This document shows positions 12,311 to 23,700 of a stretch of DNA of 64,000 nucleotides, one piece after another. Numbering within the stretch: position 1 is the first letter of the stretch; every line of letters starts with the position of its first letter. The DNA lies in the NCBI GenBank assembly GCA_031841125.1, contig CM063109.1, forward strand, positions 24,709,321 to 24,773,320, read 5' to 3'. The stretch is from Acanthococcus lagerstroemiae (Eukaryota > Arthropoda > Insecta > Hemiptera > Eriococcidae). Made by a program: the position numbers and the translations under genes. The notes beneath the pieces are model-generated. The model was not told the origin of the DNA. It did not search any database and saw only the letters and a list, made by a program, of their open reading frames with translations.

Positions 12311-12780
12311 TTCAAAAACAACAAGGAATAAGGAAAAATAGGGAAAGTTTTGAGGGAAAAAATTTGAAAAACAGAAAACGTTGATCCGCAAAGGAAAGGA
12401 GAAAATTACATAAATGTGCCGAAATAGATGGAAAAAATGAAAGATTTGGGGGAAAAAGAGGCAATACAGAAGAATTTCTATAGTGAATAAAAATATCAAA
12501 AGAGGCAGAAGAAGGCAAATGAAAGAAAAGTTAGTTGAAGCAATAGAAGCAATAATCAGAAAGACAGGAAGAGGTATGAAAAAAACGCAGAAAGCAAAGA
12601 ATACAGCGAAAAAAGGACAAAAAAATGAGAAAATAGCGAAGGAACATAGAGATAGACAAGAAGGACTGAAGATGTACATGAAACAGAAAAAGACGGAAAA
12701 AAGAAGAACAATGCAAAACAAAAAGAATGGAGAAAAAGGGAAAAATATTCTCAGGAAGTCTTGCTTACGAAACAACAAAA
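12311..12780 (+). repeat. Purine-rich low-complexity tract
   Basis: The plus strand is almost entirely A and G (repeated GAAAAA, AGAAG, GGAAA). The plus-strand open frame of 123 codons within it is mostly Lys, Arg, Glu and Gln, the expected translation of such a tract. The opposite strand gives Phe/Ser/Leu-rich frames for the same reason. Confidence 0.7.
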
Positions 12781-13110
12781 TATACCTGTCGAGTGATCAA
12801 AAATTTTATTTAAATACAAAACAACACAGAATGACAGACAGTTATTCCGTATAAAAACTGTAATACATCATTATCAGGGAGTGAGCCCTCTTGTTTGGTC
12901 TGAACATTAAAATCTTTTTCTGTTTTTGAAGTGATCTACGATCGTAGATATCTAACGTTGGCGCCATTGTCCATTTGTGCTACAGCTGAAACTACTGACC
13001 TGTGCCTTCTTTTTGTCTCTTTCAGAAATCCTCCTAAACTTGAATAAAGTTTTTCTCAATTTTCCCCAGAATGCTAAGTCCAAATTGAGGAGTCTTAACA
13101 AATGTTTACT
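12781..13110. other. Unassigned sequence with a small palindrome
   Basis: Nothing coding is seen. A perfect 16-base palindrome, ATCTACGATCGTAGAT, lies near 12932-12947. Confidence 0.4.
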
Positions 13111-13123
13111 CGCCTTTATTAAT

Positions 13124-13348
13124 TATTTCTTTTTCTAATTTTTGCTCTCAACCAGAGCTCTGGAATATGCCCTTTCGAGCATTACCTTAGAGACATCGGA
13201 GAGGCTGTTAGGGCTGTCGTAGCCCTCTTCTCTTCTTGCCGAAAAACCGGCCTAGGTCGAAATGTAGCGAGTTGTTACGTGGGCTGGAACCCGGGATCCC
13301 CGGATTCCGAGACCAGCGCGCTATCCACTCGGCCAACCAGACCTCCAA
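13124..13348 (-). mobile_element. tRNA-derived SINE, copy 2, with 13-bp TSD
   Basis: This is the same family as the copy at 8429-8646. On the minus strand it has a tRNA-like head (GGCCGAGTGGATAGCGCG; B box GGGTTCCAGCCC), a shared body (AAGAAGAGAAGAGGGCTACG) and an A-rich tail. It is flanked by the identical 13 bp CGCCTTTATTAAT at 13111-13123 and 13349-13361, as expected from LINE-dependent retroposition. It is the better preserved of the two copies. Confidence 0.9.
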
Positions 13349-13367
13349 CGCCTTTATTAATACTAAT

Positions 13368-13479
13368 CGATGATAGAGGAGCGTATGGCGATGCACGCAT
13401 GCCAAATTGGCCCCGGGACAGCGCACCTCCTATCCCGGAAACGCCCCGAATGGGCCTGCGTCAGAATACGGGGGGGATC
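13368..13479 (-). mobile_element. GC-rich retroposed tail C, copy 1
   Basis: This copy belongs to the family recognised by GCGTATGGCGATGCACGCAT on the plus strand here. It is 5'-truncated and is bordered by TTATTAATACTAAT (13354-13367) and TTATTAATAATAAT (13480-13493), a 14-bp direct repeat with one mismatch. The right flank is itself a TAA microsatellite, so the duplication is less certain here than for other copies. Confidence 0.7.
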
Positions 13480-13507
13480 TTATTAATAATAATAATAATA
13501 ATAATAA
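13480..13507. repeat. (AAT)n microsatellite
   Basis: About eight ATT/AAT triplets in a row follow the retroposed tail. Confidence 0.9.
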
Positions 13508-14849
13508 ATCTGCATACACAAATATAGGTGTCGCGTGGTCCAATCTATTGAGGGGAGAAGCAATCAACATGTTGAGCCAAGCAAATAATCATCCCCCCTA
13601 CTGCCAACAGGAACATTAATGAGCGAATTGAAACGGTTAAATTGTTATTGCGGTCTTGGGGGAGAGCTACTAGCTCCAATTTGAAAGCAAGATTAAGAAA
13701 ATCCGATCATTCGTTCGGAAGCTGTACATATTCACAGTTTTGATAATCAAGGATCCCAGGATTCTTCTCTGTCACTGTTTTCCTCCAATTTTTTGTTTAT
13801 TCTAATTTTACAGTCTTTATTCGAACGTATCCCGTCCAATGCATGTACCCGGATTCGGACATGGACGTCCAACGTCTTCCACCATCTATCCCTTCCTCCG
13901 TAATCCGTAATATGCCAAAGTCTCGGGATCAGGAAAATTGACCGCGAAGAATTCGCCGGGAGAAAATTGGTCGATGGAAAATAGGCAGCTTATGATATTA
14001 GATCGTAAGAAAATTGACCGTCGTAAAATGAAGAATTGACCGTCTACGTTGAAATGATGTACACAAGATGTAGCGCGCAGACATTAACTTGCGATAACGC
14101 GCAAAGTAATCTTGGTAATATTTCCGAAATTACCCTCCAAATGCCCTAAATAGGTGGTTGCCTTCCAGAAGCTCTCAACAGATCGTTGAAAATGACACTT
14201 CATGTTTTCATAAAATATTATTAGCACAGGTTTTGTGCGGGAAGGTATGGATTTTTTCTTTAATTTTTAACCATTAACCCCTAATTAGAAAACTATGTTA
14301 CCAGATTGGGGCTGGAGATCAAAATTTTCACATAATGCAATACGGATGTCGTTTTATACGTTTAAAAGGTCACTGAATTCATTTTGGTAACGATTTGCTT
14401 CTGGTTTTCAAACTGTGATGCATGTGAGGGAGCGAGGCTCAAAATTTTCACACAATTCATAACGGATATTGTTTGGGCATTTCATAGGTATTTAGGTTCA
14501 TCAAATTTGATTTTAATGTTAGTTTCACCTGACTTATTAAGAACTGTGCGATGTAGAGCTAAAAAGAGGGATCGCAGAATAAATTCATCAGTAAATATAA
14601 TAGGGATATAATTTCATAGGTTTCGACGGTCGCTCTGTTCTATTTGATAACAATTTGACTCAGTTTTGAACACTGAGTCATCGGGGTGGAGACTGAAGCT
14701 AAAATTTGGAGAATTCGAAAAATACTTACAATATGGACATTACTTCAGATGTTCCCAGGTTCACGCTGCTCATGATCAGTCAATTTTCTAGCGACCAGTT
14801 CTACTAGGCGCCCAATTTACCGACTGTAAGTTCTCCGGGGGCAATCGTT
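13508..14849. repeat. Unassigned sequence with diverged tandem repeats
   Basis: AAAATTGACCG-like pieces recur at about 13934-14045, and reverse-oriented pieces (GTCAATTTTC, CCAATTTACCGAC) occur at about 14775-14825. In between, units sharing CAAAATTTTCACA, ACGGAT and GGTTTTCAAACTGTGATG recur about every 120 bp (14290-14720) in diverged form. No coding sequence is seen. Confidence 0.45.
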
Positions 14850-15845
14850 TTCATGGACCTCAAATTCTTTTGCCAACTTGTCCCTTCATCTTGTCGTCAG
14901 TCTATCTCTTCTTCTTTTCCACTCTCTTGGTGACCATTCTTCCGCTACCTTCCCCCATTTGTCCCCCCTTCACTACGTGGCTCATGAAAATTAGCTCAGC
15001 ATTTTTGGACCCTCAACTTATATCTTGTGGCCCTGTTATTATTAAATCTCTCTTAGCTTTATTTTATCTTTCATTCCTATCTTCATTATGCTACGTAGAG
15101 CATCATGAAGTGGCTTATCCTCAAACTGTTGCTTTGTGACTTTGTTAGGAACCAAGTTGAAGTTTCGTACATGACGGTGAGTATTACACACTGATTGAAA
15201 ATTTTTATTTTCGCTCTCATTGGTAGATTGCCTTATTGCCTTTCAGCACCTTCCTGTATGCCTAAAGTTTTTTCAAGCTTTCGTTGCCCACAGCTCCAGT
15301 TTCCCCCTCTCTTCCAACGCAGCCATTTGACCTAGGTAATTATATCCTTTCACAGTTTCAACCGCCCTCCCCCACCACTGAAAATCTTTCCGCGTATATG
15401 TTTGTCATTTTCTTGGTGTTTGACGTATTCTTTGACAATCCGACCTTCATGCCTTCGATATTCAGTTCCTTAGCCATAGGTCTGAAGTCCTTCAGGTCAT
15501 TGTTGAGTAATGCTATGCCATTAGTAAACCGTAATTTATTCAACCATTGGCCTCTTCCCTTCCAAATTTAGATTTCTAAAAATTTCTTCCAAAAATGCGT
15601 TGAACATGTTCGGGGAAAGCGGGTCTTCCTGTTTTAACACTTTTTGTTTTCCAAATTCTTCCCCAATCCTGTATAATCGCACGTGATCTGTTGTTTTTGT
15701 CATACATTTTCGTAAGTACATACTTCCACGATGTCTCTACTTACCCCCTGTTTTCTTAGTGCTTTCCAAAATACCCTCATTTGATGGAGTCAAATGTTTT
15801 ATTAAACTCTATAAATACGAAACGGAGTGGCTTAATGTACTGTCG
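14850..15845 (-). pseudogene. RTE-like reverse transcriptase relic, distal part
   Basis: On the minus strand, starting at the high-coordinate end, there are pieces of a non-LTR reverse transcriptase: FIEFNKTFDSIK, then QEDPLSPNMFNAFLEEIFRN, then LNKLRFTNGIALLNNDLKDF. The family has a GDPLSP motif and an FADD catalytic motif in these positions; here FADD reads FTNG, so the catalytic aspartates are lost. Further on (15150-14850) faint remains of the C-terminal region follow. Frames change repeatedly. The 5' portion of the same element continues at 17095-17885 after an insert of about 1.25 kb. Confidence 0.85.
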
Positions 15846-17094
15846 TGTTGACATGGATGTGTCTATTGGCTGGCCCTCCCATTCTGTTTCCGACCGACAC
15901 GGAACTTGATTCTAGTTCAGTTCAGTTGTGCGTATTCCGTGAAGCCAGTCAGTATGATATAGCTCTTCATGGTCACAATTCAGTTCAGTGGTCCATATTT
16001 CCATGGAAATTATTCTTCCTTCTAGCCATGTGCTAATTGATCTTGATGCGATTGCAATCTGCAGCCGATTCATTTGCAGTGCCTAAAAGCTTGACATTCT
16101 AAAAGCCATGGGTATACTTGAGCGAAAACTGTAACGCCTCCCCGACGCGCTCGACGCTCCACCCGACATTCTTCTAGCCATGTGCTCATTGATCTTAATC
16201 CTAGCTGCGCGACTGCTGTCTGCAGCCGTGTTGTTATTAGAATTTTCCATTGGGGTATGATACCCTTCTGTTACCTTCTGTTACTACGACGTCATATTAC
16301 CCACCTGAGTATACTTGAGCGAAAACCTTGTTTGTACCAAATGTTACGCCCCCCCCGACATTCTTCCAGCCATTTGCTCATTAATCTTGATCTTTGCTGT
16401 GCGACTGCAGTCTGCAGCCGTGTTTTTAATATAAATTTCCTTGGAAATTTTGAATTAGGGTCTGATACACTCCTGTTGCTATGAAGTCATACTACTGAGT
16501 ATGCTTGAACGAAAACCGTGTTTGTACCAAACGTTTGGGTTTAACATTTCCTAGGATTTTGTCGTGAATGCCTTATCAATCGTGAAACTGGACACGTCTA
16601 AATAGTAAAAACGAGAATGGTTTCGAAACTGCAAGGACATTCGACTGAATGCGTTGAACATGTTCAGTAGCTATAAGACATATCTAGGTACCAATGTATC
16701 TGCATGCAGTGTAGATACTCGTCATTAACTTACTGATGATTTTCTTCTCACGACTGGAGACAGAAAAGTGGTACCATTAGGTAATAGTTTCCTTTATAGC
16801 CACGTGCTCATTGATCTTAATCTTTTTTGTATCAAAAATAAAGAAAAATTTTGATATCTCTTCGGGTAGGACTCCAAAACTTAAACGAAAGCCCAAAGTA
16901 AACAATGTAGGTTTATTTTTTCAAAATTGTTTCCCCATTGGATTACCAAATTTTGAACTAGAGAAAAAATTCCTAACCAATTTTGTATTTTCCTTTGGTT
17001 TTACCTTGTTAACTTATAAAATTGCATCTATGTACATGATATTGTCGTACCCTTAGCCGAGGAATTCAGTTTTTTAGTAACTCGGCGCAAAATT
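15846..17094. mobile_element. Insert in RTE relic carrying satellite B
   Basis: This segment divides the reverse transcriptase: homology ends at GALLIK-like residues on one side and resumes at FIEFNKTFDS on the other. It contains the satellite B array and about 500 bp of AT-rich sequence with no recognised coding potential. Terminal repeats are not evident, so the element class is open. Confidence 0.5.
15895..16560 (+). repeat. Satellite B array (locus 1)
   Basis: Units of about 190-205 bp recur, each with GTATACTTGAGCGAAAAC, CCCGACATTCTTC, AGCCATGTGCTCATTGATCTT and GACTGCAGTCTGCAGCCGTG. Unit starts are seen near 16103, 16308 and 16497. A detached AGCCACGTGCTCATTGATCTT piece lies at 16798. 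The same family appears inverted at 45460-46170. Confidence 0.75.
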
Positions 17095-17885
17095 ATCCGA
17101 TTTTAATGAGCAATGCGCCATAAGTTTTCTCCGAAATTTGGTTCAATGCGAGAATATCGTCAGTGATTGAATATCTTTTCCTAAACCATGCCTGCTTCCT
17201 TGTTTGATTCCAGTCTCAGACCCCATAAATTCTATTTTTCATTATTTTAAAGAATATCTTACTTATGTTTGATGAGAGGCTGATAGGCCTTTAATTTTAT
17301 TCAAATTATTCCGATTCTCTTTTTTGTATAGCAAAATAATTTTCGTTTGATGACATTGTTTTGGTGTGAAGCTTGATTGAACGAAACCCTGTTGAACAAG
17401 TGTGCATGAAGGGTGCAAGCGCATTCGCCATGATCCTCAACACCTTATTATCCATTCTACCCGGCCCTGTAACCTTGCCTTTTTTTTTCGCTGTTTCCAA
17501 GGCTTTCTGAACACCCTCCTTCATGATTAAGAGCATGCGTTCCTCTTCCCTTTTCTCTGCTTATATACTTTCCTCTTCTACGAATCCTTCTGCTTTTTTC
17601 CTACCTTCCTTTTTTTTTTAAGTTTCCCCTTCATCCCTTATAATATCGGTGTATAAATCCTCAAAAGATTCCGTTACTTCTTTAACTATTTCCTCAATGC
17701 TAAAAAGTTTTTTTTTTGAATTCCTTGCTTTTGTAGCCGGGACTAAATTTTGCCTATTAGCCACCAGTGCTTCACGTATCTTGCTCAGTCCACGCTTCTA
17801 TAATATTTTCTTTCATCACCATGTGATCGTACGCTCGTATATCCCTTTCTACCTCCCCCAACGTTTAATCAGCTTTTTTTAGCTC
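17095..17885 (-). pseudogene. RTE-like reverse transcriptase relic, proximal part
   Basis: This minus-strand stretch begins with a linker upstream of the RT (SIEEIVKEVTESFEDLYTDI). It then has the N-terminal RT segment EGVQKALETAKKKGKVTGPG, where the family carries GK..GPD, and KIILLYKK-like remains. It ends near 17095 in remains of the segment that precedes the FID..KAFD motif. Stops and frameshifts are frequent. Together with 14850-15845 it forms one interrupted element. Confidence 0.8.
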
Positions 17886-18202
17886 GCATAACCCAATTTG
17901 ATCATACCGGCTCAGAACGGCTTAGCTCCTTATATTGGTTCTCCTAACAATGAGATTTTTTGTTTCCACACCTATCATTTATAGTGGATCTGGCCTTTCT
18001 CTCCCCTGCTTGCTTGACAACTTCATTGCTGGATTTTATCATCTGTCACTGTACGTCTGCGATAATGGTACCAGTTATCGGTATCAGGGGGAGAAGAAAG
18101 CTTCTCAGAATTGTTACGCCACCTTCCCCTGAAAACGTCGTACACAGCGTACCTGTCTGCTGGACGAAGCGAAACTATTTTTATGCCGCCGGACGTTGGT
18201 TT
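17886..18202. other. Unassigned, possibly 5' part of the RTE relic
   Basis: It may continue the minus-strand element into its endonuclease region, but no diagnostic motif is readable. Confidence 0.3.
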
Positions 18203-18217
18203 AATTTTTCGGAGTTG

Positions 18218-18528
18218 GTGTGGTAGGACGTTTGGCGATGCACGCATGCCAAAGTGACCCATATGAAACCGCACCCCGGCTCTGGAAACTACCCTTTTGA
18301 GTATCGGATCAGTGGCCGGAGGGACGCTTTGAGGCCGCGCCCGAGCCTCCATTTCGCCGTGCCGCTTCCGGTGCGCGCGTCCTGCAAGGGCCACCATGGA
18401 GTTCCCTACTGACCGAGGTCCGCGCTCCCTGAGCACCTGCATGGAATTTAGGTCCCCCACAGTCGGACGCGTTGCCTCTTCACTCACCTCTCACCTCCTC
18501 GTCTTGGTGCGCGTGGCGACACAGGCAG
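18218..18528 (-). mobile_element. GC-rich retroposed tail C, copy 2
   Basis: This is a 311-bp copy, much richer in G+C than its surroundings. It shares GGCGATGCACGCATGCCAAA, ACTACCCTTT and GGTCCGCGCTCCCTGAG-type blocks with the copy at 62847. It is bordered by AATTTTTCGGAGTTG (18203-18217) and AATTTGCCGGAGTTG (18529-18543), a 15-bp direct repeat with two mismatches. Open frames across it, including a 154-codon minus-strand frame, come from its composition and are not genes. Confidence 0.8.
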
Positions 18529-18804
18529 AATTTGCCGGAGTTGAGGCCAGGGATGTTGCAAAGCGGCGAATTTTTTGAAGGATGTCGGAGCAAAACTTGA
18601 ATTTTTTCCAACTGGGCAACATTTGAAAGTTGTTGGGGGAGAGGGGAAAAAATGGTATATTACGTACCAAGAGTCAAAAGTGAGTGTTTACATGGCGAGT
18701 GAGCAATCCCTGAATCATGTAAACTCACTTTTGGCTTTTGTTGTGGAAGATATTTTTTATAGTACTTGATCAGAAGCGGTAATGTTTTTCGCTGACATGG
18801 TCTG

Positions 18805-18833
18805 TATTTTATTTATTTATTTATTTATTTAAA
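18805..18833. repeat. (ATTT)n microsatellite
   Basis: A run of six to seven TTTA/ATTT units. Confidence 0.9.
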
Positions 18834-19061
18834 TTAGTGATAGATAGTTTTTGTGTGCGTAATGAATTCAAAAATTTAATTTGCTCAGTTAATTACTACA
18901 AAGTACAGTATCACAGTCTTGTCTTCAGTCTGTTCAAGTGCACAAACAGCATACACAGGTAGTGGCCAGCAAAAACGTAACAACGGTTAACAACGAACAG
19001 TAACAGCTGTACTATGTCGTGAATATTTAAATGCGTTCTTAAGTAGCTATTTTGTGATTCG

Positions 19062-19140
19062 CTCTGTGGCCGAGTGGTTAGAGACGATGGCTGCATTTCA
19101 GTTAAATGTTTTAATGGACGCGGGTTCGATTCCTCGATAC
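19062..19140 (+). ncRNA. tRNA-like sequence (SINE head or decayed tRNA)
   Basis: An A box (TGGCCGAGTGGTTAGAG) and a B box (GGGTTCGATTCC) are separated by about 40 bases that could form a long variable arm, as in Leu or Ser tRNAs. The T-stem and acceptor stem pair poorly, so a working tRNA is unlikely. A tRNA-derived SINE ending near 19306 is the preferred reading. Confidence 0.5.
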
Positions 19141-19306
19141 AAGATTACTGGCCAGCAACTTGTTCATGTAAAAACGCTTTACATTGAGAGGCGTTTACTT
19201 TACATGCAGGTTTCGTTAGCACTCGATGCATGAATAATATGCGCTTCTTGTTGTCTGTAAAAAACCAATGTAAACATTGCCTTTCTGATCAAGTAGTATA
19301 AAAAAG

Positions 19307-20654
19307 AACTTATGTGATTCTGCTTACCCCAGTTTTCTCAATGTTACATATTATTGGAAGGCACGCTGTAGCCTTGTCCCCATGGCCACCTCCCTGGAAG
19401 TATATACTACGACGATGTTACGATAACAATGAAAGTTATTCTTGCCACACTATATCACAAATTTGGACGACCATCCTGTTAGGATGTGTAAATAATAAAC
19501 CCTTAGGGGTCCACATTTATACCACTTCCTCTAATTAGGAAAGTTATCTTCGCGGATGATCCCTGTTGAGGATTCGTTGAGTGAACCCTCCAGAACCTGT
19601 TCCTGCCTCTCAGCAAAACTGCCTATCGTAATCTGTTAATTTCGTGGGGAATCATGTTTTTATTACAGTTTTTTTCCGAAAAGGGATTCCGAGCTTATTA
19701 TCCAGCCAGTTTATTTTCATATATTCGCGGGAACCCGAAGCAGGTACCCGGGAAACTTGTCTCTCCCCATTCCCGGTACGTGTTCTACTACAGGAAATGT
19801 GTTTTTTTTCTGCTTCGGTGCCGCCAAAGAGCTGATCCAAAAGAGGGTATAATGTCTGCGTGAAAAACTGCCATCGTTGTCGGATGAATTGAACGACAGT
19901 TGCAAAACTGAGATTATCACCGGGAGAATATCGCGCGATTTTGGAAGCCCTGATTTGAATAAGTTTCTGGAGTCTCGGCCTCACCGCTCGACTCGCGCCC
20001 GTCGTTCGGTGGCTAAAATAAACGAAAAACGCGCAGAAAGTATCAGTTTTTAAAGAGGCTTTTAAAGCTTTTTATTGCGTCATTTTCACTCTCATAAACT
20101 CGATTTTTGTGTTCTCCCTCTTATAAAGGTTATTTTAACCGTTTGTTCGCTCGAACTTACCTACTCATTGCTGGCATTTTTTAAGTATTATTTGAAAAGT
20201 TTTTTAATCCCTTATATTTTTTGTAGTATACACTAGTAGATACGAAAAGAGAGATTGATATTTTTTTATTATTATTCGTGGCGGTAGTTCATAAAAAGCG
20301 AGAGAATATTGGGGAAAGCGTATACATCCAAGTATTTATACAGGTCGAGATAGATTTAAATCGCGTTGTATTCGTTTAGTGAGAAACATTCAGAACTTTT
20401 TTACTCGCTAGACTGAAGAATCTTGACGTGAAGGGAACGAGACGAGGATGTGCAAGTTGAATTCAAAATAGGATGAACGACTCGGGAATGATCAAAGCAG
20501 AAGCTGTTGCTGTGCTCGTTACGAACTTCAGTCCAGTAGAAATAATCAAAAACAAGAAATAAGTACAAAAGTTACCGTAAATCTGAATTTGAGCGTATTA
20601 CATCTGTTGGCCACCCTGATGAACATACTAAAAATTCCCGAGAATCCGAGTAGA
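19307..20654. other. Unassigned sequence
   Basis: No gene or repeat family is recognised. A 110-codon minus-strand frame (19652-19984) has no known motif and is not called. Confidence 0.45.
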
Positions 20655-21960
20655 GCATCGTCCCCAGGGATCAGTACTCGGACCTACCTTGTGGAACATC
20701 GCCTTGAACGGATTGCTGAGGCTGGCACCACTACCAGGCGTCACGCTGATTTGCTACGCCGACGACATGCTGGTGGTATGCCAAGCCGAGTCGACAGCAG
20801 AGGTCACGTGACGAGTTAACCAGGCGGTTGAGATGCTGATCCACTGAATTGAGTCGGCCAGGCTTTGCTTGGCGGTACAGAAGACAGAAGCGGTCTTGGT
20901 TCACGACACGATGCAAGTGCAACCCACCCACCTTCGTCCTAGAAGAAGTGGAGGTTGGGCTCTGTTCTGCACTGACGTACCTAGGGCTGTGATTCCGAGA
21001 GCACTTCTGACGGGAAGCTGAGAAGGTGGATCGAGTGCCGGACCGCTGTCCCGTCTGATATGTTGAACCTAGGGGTACCGAGGGAGAAGAGGAGGAAGAT
21101 GTATGTCAGTGCCATCATGTCAGTCCTCCTATACGGGGCGCCAGTATTTGCTGACGCCATCGAGATTCCCTATAGAAGAGATGGAGAAGATTTAGCGAAA
21201 AGCCGCGATGAGGTGTGTCAGTCTGCACCGCGCTGTTTCCTCGGAGGCAGTAGGAGTGTTGGTGTGTATACCGCCGATCGAACTCAGGTCGGTGAAACAG
21301 CGGAGCTCTACCGTGCGAAGAAAGTGAAGACAAAACGGAAAGCACTTCGGGTCCAGCGAGACATCTAGCAGTCCACGCTTCGTAAGTGGAAGGACGCGCA
21401 TGTCCAGTCGACCAAAGGCGAGTGGACCTGAGCCCTGATGCGCGACCTCAATGTAGTATGAGCAGGAAGATCGCACGGAGAGCTGAACGTCTACCTGACC
21501 CAAGTCCTGAGCGGCCACGGGTGCTTCGGCACGTGCCTACATCGGATGGTGATAGCGTCGAGCCACGTGTGCACGCACTGTGATCGAGGGGCGGAGGACA
21601 CACCCTGATGCACCCTGTTCGAGTGAGAGACCTGGAAGTAGGAGAGACGCGGGACGGCAACAGCGATCGATCTCGGTGGCGGAAACCCGAGCGACAGCGA
21701 AGGCGTGATCAGCTGTCTTGCGTCGGACACCTTGGTTCCGGAAATGTTGCAGAGCGGAAGCGGATGGAACCGGGGATCGGCCTGTGTCTCGACCATCATG
21801 AGGAAGAAGATGCAGACAGAGTGGTCAAGGAGAGGGCCGACGGATAAAGCTCGGTCCACACCACCGAACACAACTCTGTACCATCCCGGAAGAGCTGCGC
21901 TGCAGCTGCTGCGGATCCCCGGCTCACTCGCCGTCACTACCTTCCTGCGAATAAATTGAC
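20655..21960 (+). pseudogene. R1-like non-LTR retrotransposon relic (RT to 3' end)
   Basis: This is a G+C-rich plus-strand relic of the second open frame of an R1-clade LINE. It starts within the RT (PQGSVLGPTLWNIALNGLLR) and has an intact catalytic box CYADD at about 20753-20767. Further pieces are ESTAEVT and SARLCLAVQKTEAVLVH, then in another frame AIMSVLLYGAPVFADAIE, then a C-terminal region with HVC-HC-type cysteines near 21570. Numerous frameshifts and stops make it inactive. The 3' end (about 21875-21955, AACTCTGTACCATCC, GAGCTGCGCTGCAGCTGCTG) matches part of the long tail copy at 62847-63256. That match is the reason the tail C family is assigned to R1. Confidence 0.85.
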
Positions 21961-22737
21961 GAAATACACAGGATTATGCTTTCAGCTCAATAAATTTACC
22001 TATTTCAGATGTTAATAAGACAATGACATTCGGAAAAATGTGTGTTAATGAAACGTAACAATTAAACTTCAGAAATCCTGATCGAACGAATGTTGGTATG
22101 GCAGAAATAAAATGGTTACGCTTTCATTCAGTAGTTGCATTCAGGCTTCTGAAAGGTACCTTGTACCTTGTCAGGTTCTGCGGTGTAGCAGCTCTTTCTG
22201 CGAGCAGCTATCTGGAAGTGTTCTTGTCCTCTTACAATTTCAGATTACCGTATGCATTCTTTCAAGAATTCGTCTGTGAAAATTGCAATTGGCAACAAAT
22301 GATTGAGGTCGACGAATGGAAAGCAACGCTGGCTAATTGGGCTTGGTAAAATTGGTCCATTGAGAACCTAGGGAATTTTGTCTTCATAAACACGTATGTT
22401 TGTTGTTTCACAATGAAAAAAGTCAACCTAGAATGTTATGTTCAGCGAAATGCGACGTAGGATGAAAGGAAAACCGTCTCAGTGATTTTTTCAATTGAAG
22501 CTTGATAAGAATAGAGAACTGCGGAAGAAGTAGTTGATAGACATTTACTGTTAGCATTTCAAAATAGAGTGACAGACTGCTAATCGAAAATGTCACGCCT
22601 ATATCTTGCACTGTACCCGCCGAGTATATATTCTCGAGCGGAAGCCGCTTTACAACGAAAATTGTTGTTTCTGTTGCTTGTAAGGCGGCAATATCCTTTT
22701 CAGTCAACGAACACAAATTATATATTTGAGAATTGTA
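21961..22737. other. Unassigned sequence
   Basis: No recognisable gene or repeat. Confidence 0.45.
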
Positions 22738-23700
22738 CGGGCGTCTCTTTTGCAATAACCCCCTTCCACTTGGTAAGTAGGCAACCTAATCCGACACTAT
22801 GTAGGTATGTTTGCATATTCTTACTTTTGACGGAGCTGAGTTATGGTCAAATTCTGAAAAGTTTTCTATCCTTGTAATTTTTATCTTCTCACGAGTGGAG
22901 ATAGACAGAAAAATGGTACCTGTTGGTAATAGTAGAGGACAGTTGTGATGACCGCAGAACAAAAATGGTCGGAATCCGTTCAACAGGGTGTTCATACAAT
23001 CAACTTTTACAAAGTATATCAGAAAATTTTCACAGTTTTTCGATTTTCCGTGAAATTTGCTGTCTTAATCCACTGGCTTTTTATTTGCAATAGATTGTAA
23101 ATTAAATTTCCATTAAAAAAAGGTATTAGCAATGTTCTTGTATCTGGATTAGACCTGCTCAGAATGGAGTTCAAGATATCCCCGTTAAGAATTGCATATT
23201 ACTTTTTAACACAGATGCACAGACCTTACAAAGATGATAATCATCTTCTTCAACTACTTTACCACTTCACAGAGATTATATCGTTTATGGGGCTTATTCA
23301 CCTCCGTCCTTTCATCTATATTTACTCTATATTTTAAATTGAGGCCCATGCAATGAGGAGTGGGGTTCTAGTATCTCGTAAAGTTTAATATGGCTATCCA
23401 ATAATTGGTTCCAAATGTCGCTAAATTTAGTTTTGGTAACATTTTGGCCATATTCCCTGAACTGTGGCGCATACTGATGGGAAGGAGGTGCATGATAACA
23501 GTTGTGGTAGCCACACAGAAAACAATTAAAGATCATGGAAAGTGATTGAACATGATTTTCATAAAATAAATTTCACTTAGTATAAAATTATTGATACATA
23601 TATGCATATTTTTTTATTGCCCATAGAACTAATTAGCAATAAATTCTTCTTGCGCCTTCTTCCCCATCCCAATATCTCACTTGCTTTCCGGGTCAAAAAT
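22738..23700 (+). repeat. Left long inverted repeat of mariner-like element
   Basis: It is shared in reverse complement with 25420-26375. The arms differ by point changes and small indels, for example CAATAACCCCCTTCCAC against CAATGACTCCCTTCCAC, so they have aged since insertion. Confidence 0.85.

Larger units (their letters stand above)
18753..19306. repeat. Inverted-repeat-bounded unit with tRNA-like core
   Basis: The left end (18753-18787, containing AGTACTTGATCAGAA and GGTAATGTTT) matches the reverse complement of the right end (about 19273-19306, AAACATTGCC, TTCTGATCAAGTAGTAT). Just outside on the left is a separate hairpin, AAAAGTGAG.TTTACATG against CATGTAAACTCACTTTT (18676-18738). 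A tRNA-like sequence lies in the right half. It may be a composite of a SINE and a MITE. Confidence 0.5.

Noticed and set aside
12483..12854. 123-codon Lys/Arg-rich frame
   Set aside because: It lies in a purine-rich low-complexity tract. The amino acid bias follows from composition, and there is no domain.
13930..14050. CRISPR-like array
   Set aside because: The AAAATTGACCG repeats are short, irregular and diverged, and the DNA is clearly eukaryotic.
18023..18487. 154-codon minus-strand frame
   Set aside because: It overlaps the GC-rich retroposed tail, where low stop frequency is expected, and reads out into unrelated flanking sequence.
19062..19140. Functional tRNA gene
   Set aside because: A and B boxes are present, but T-stem and acceptor pairing is poor by eye. 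A SINE head is more likely.
19652..19984. 110-codon minus-strand frame as a host exon
   Set aside because: No motif recognised and no splice context that can be defended.
21491..21937. 148-codon minus-strand frame opposite the R1 relic
   Set aside because: It is antisense to the GC-rich R1-like C-terminal region, whose plus-strand homology is clear.
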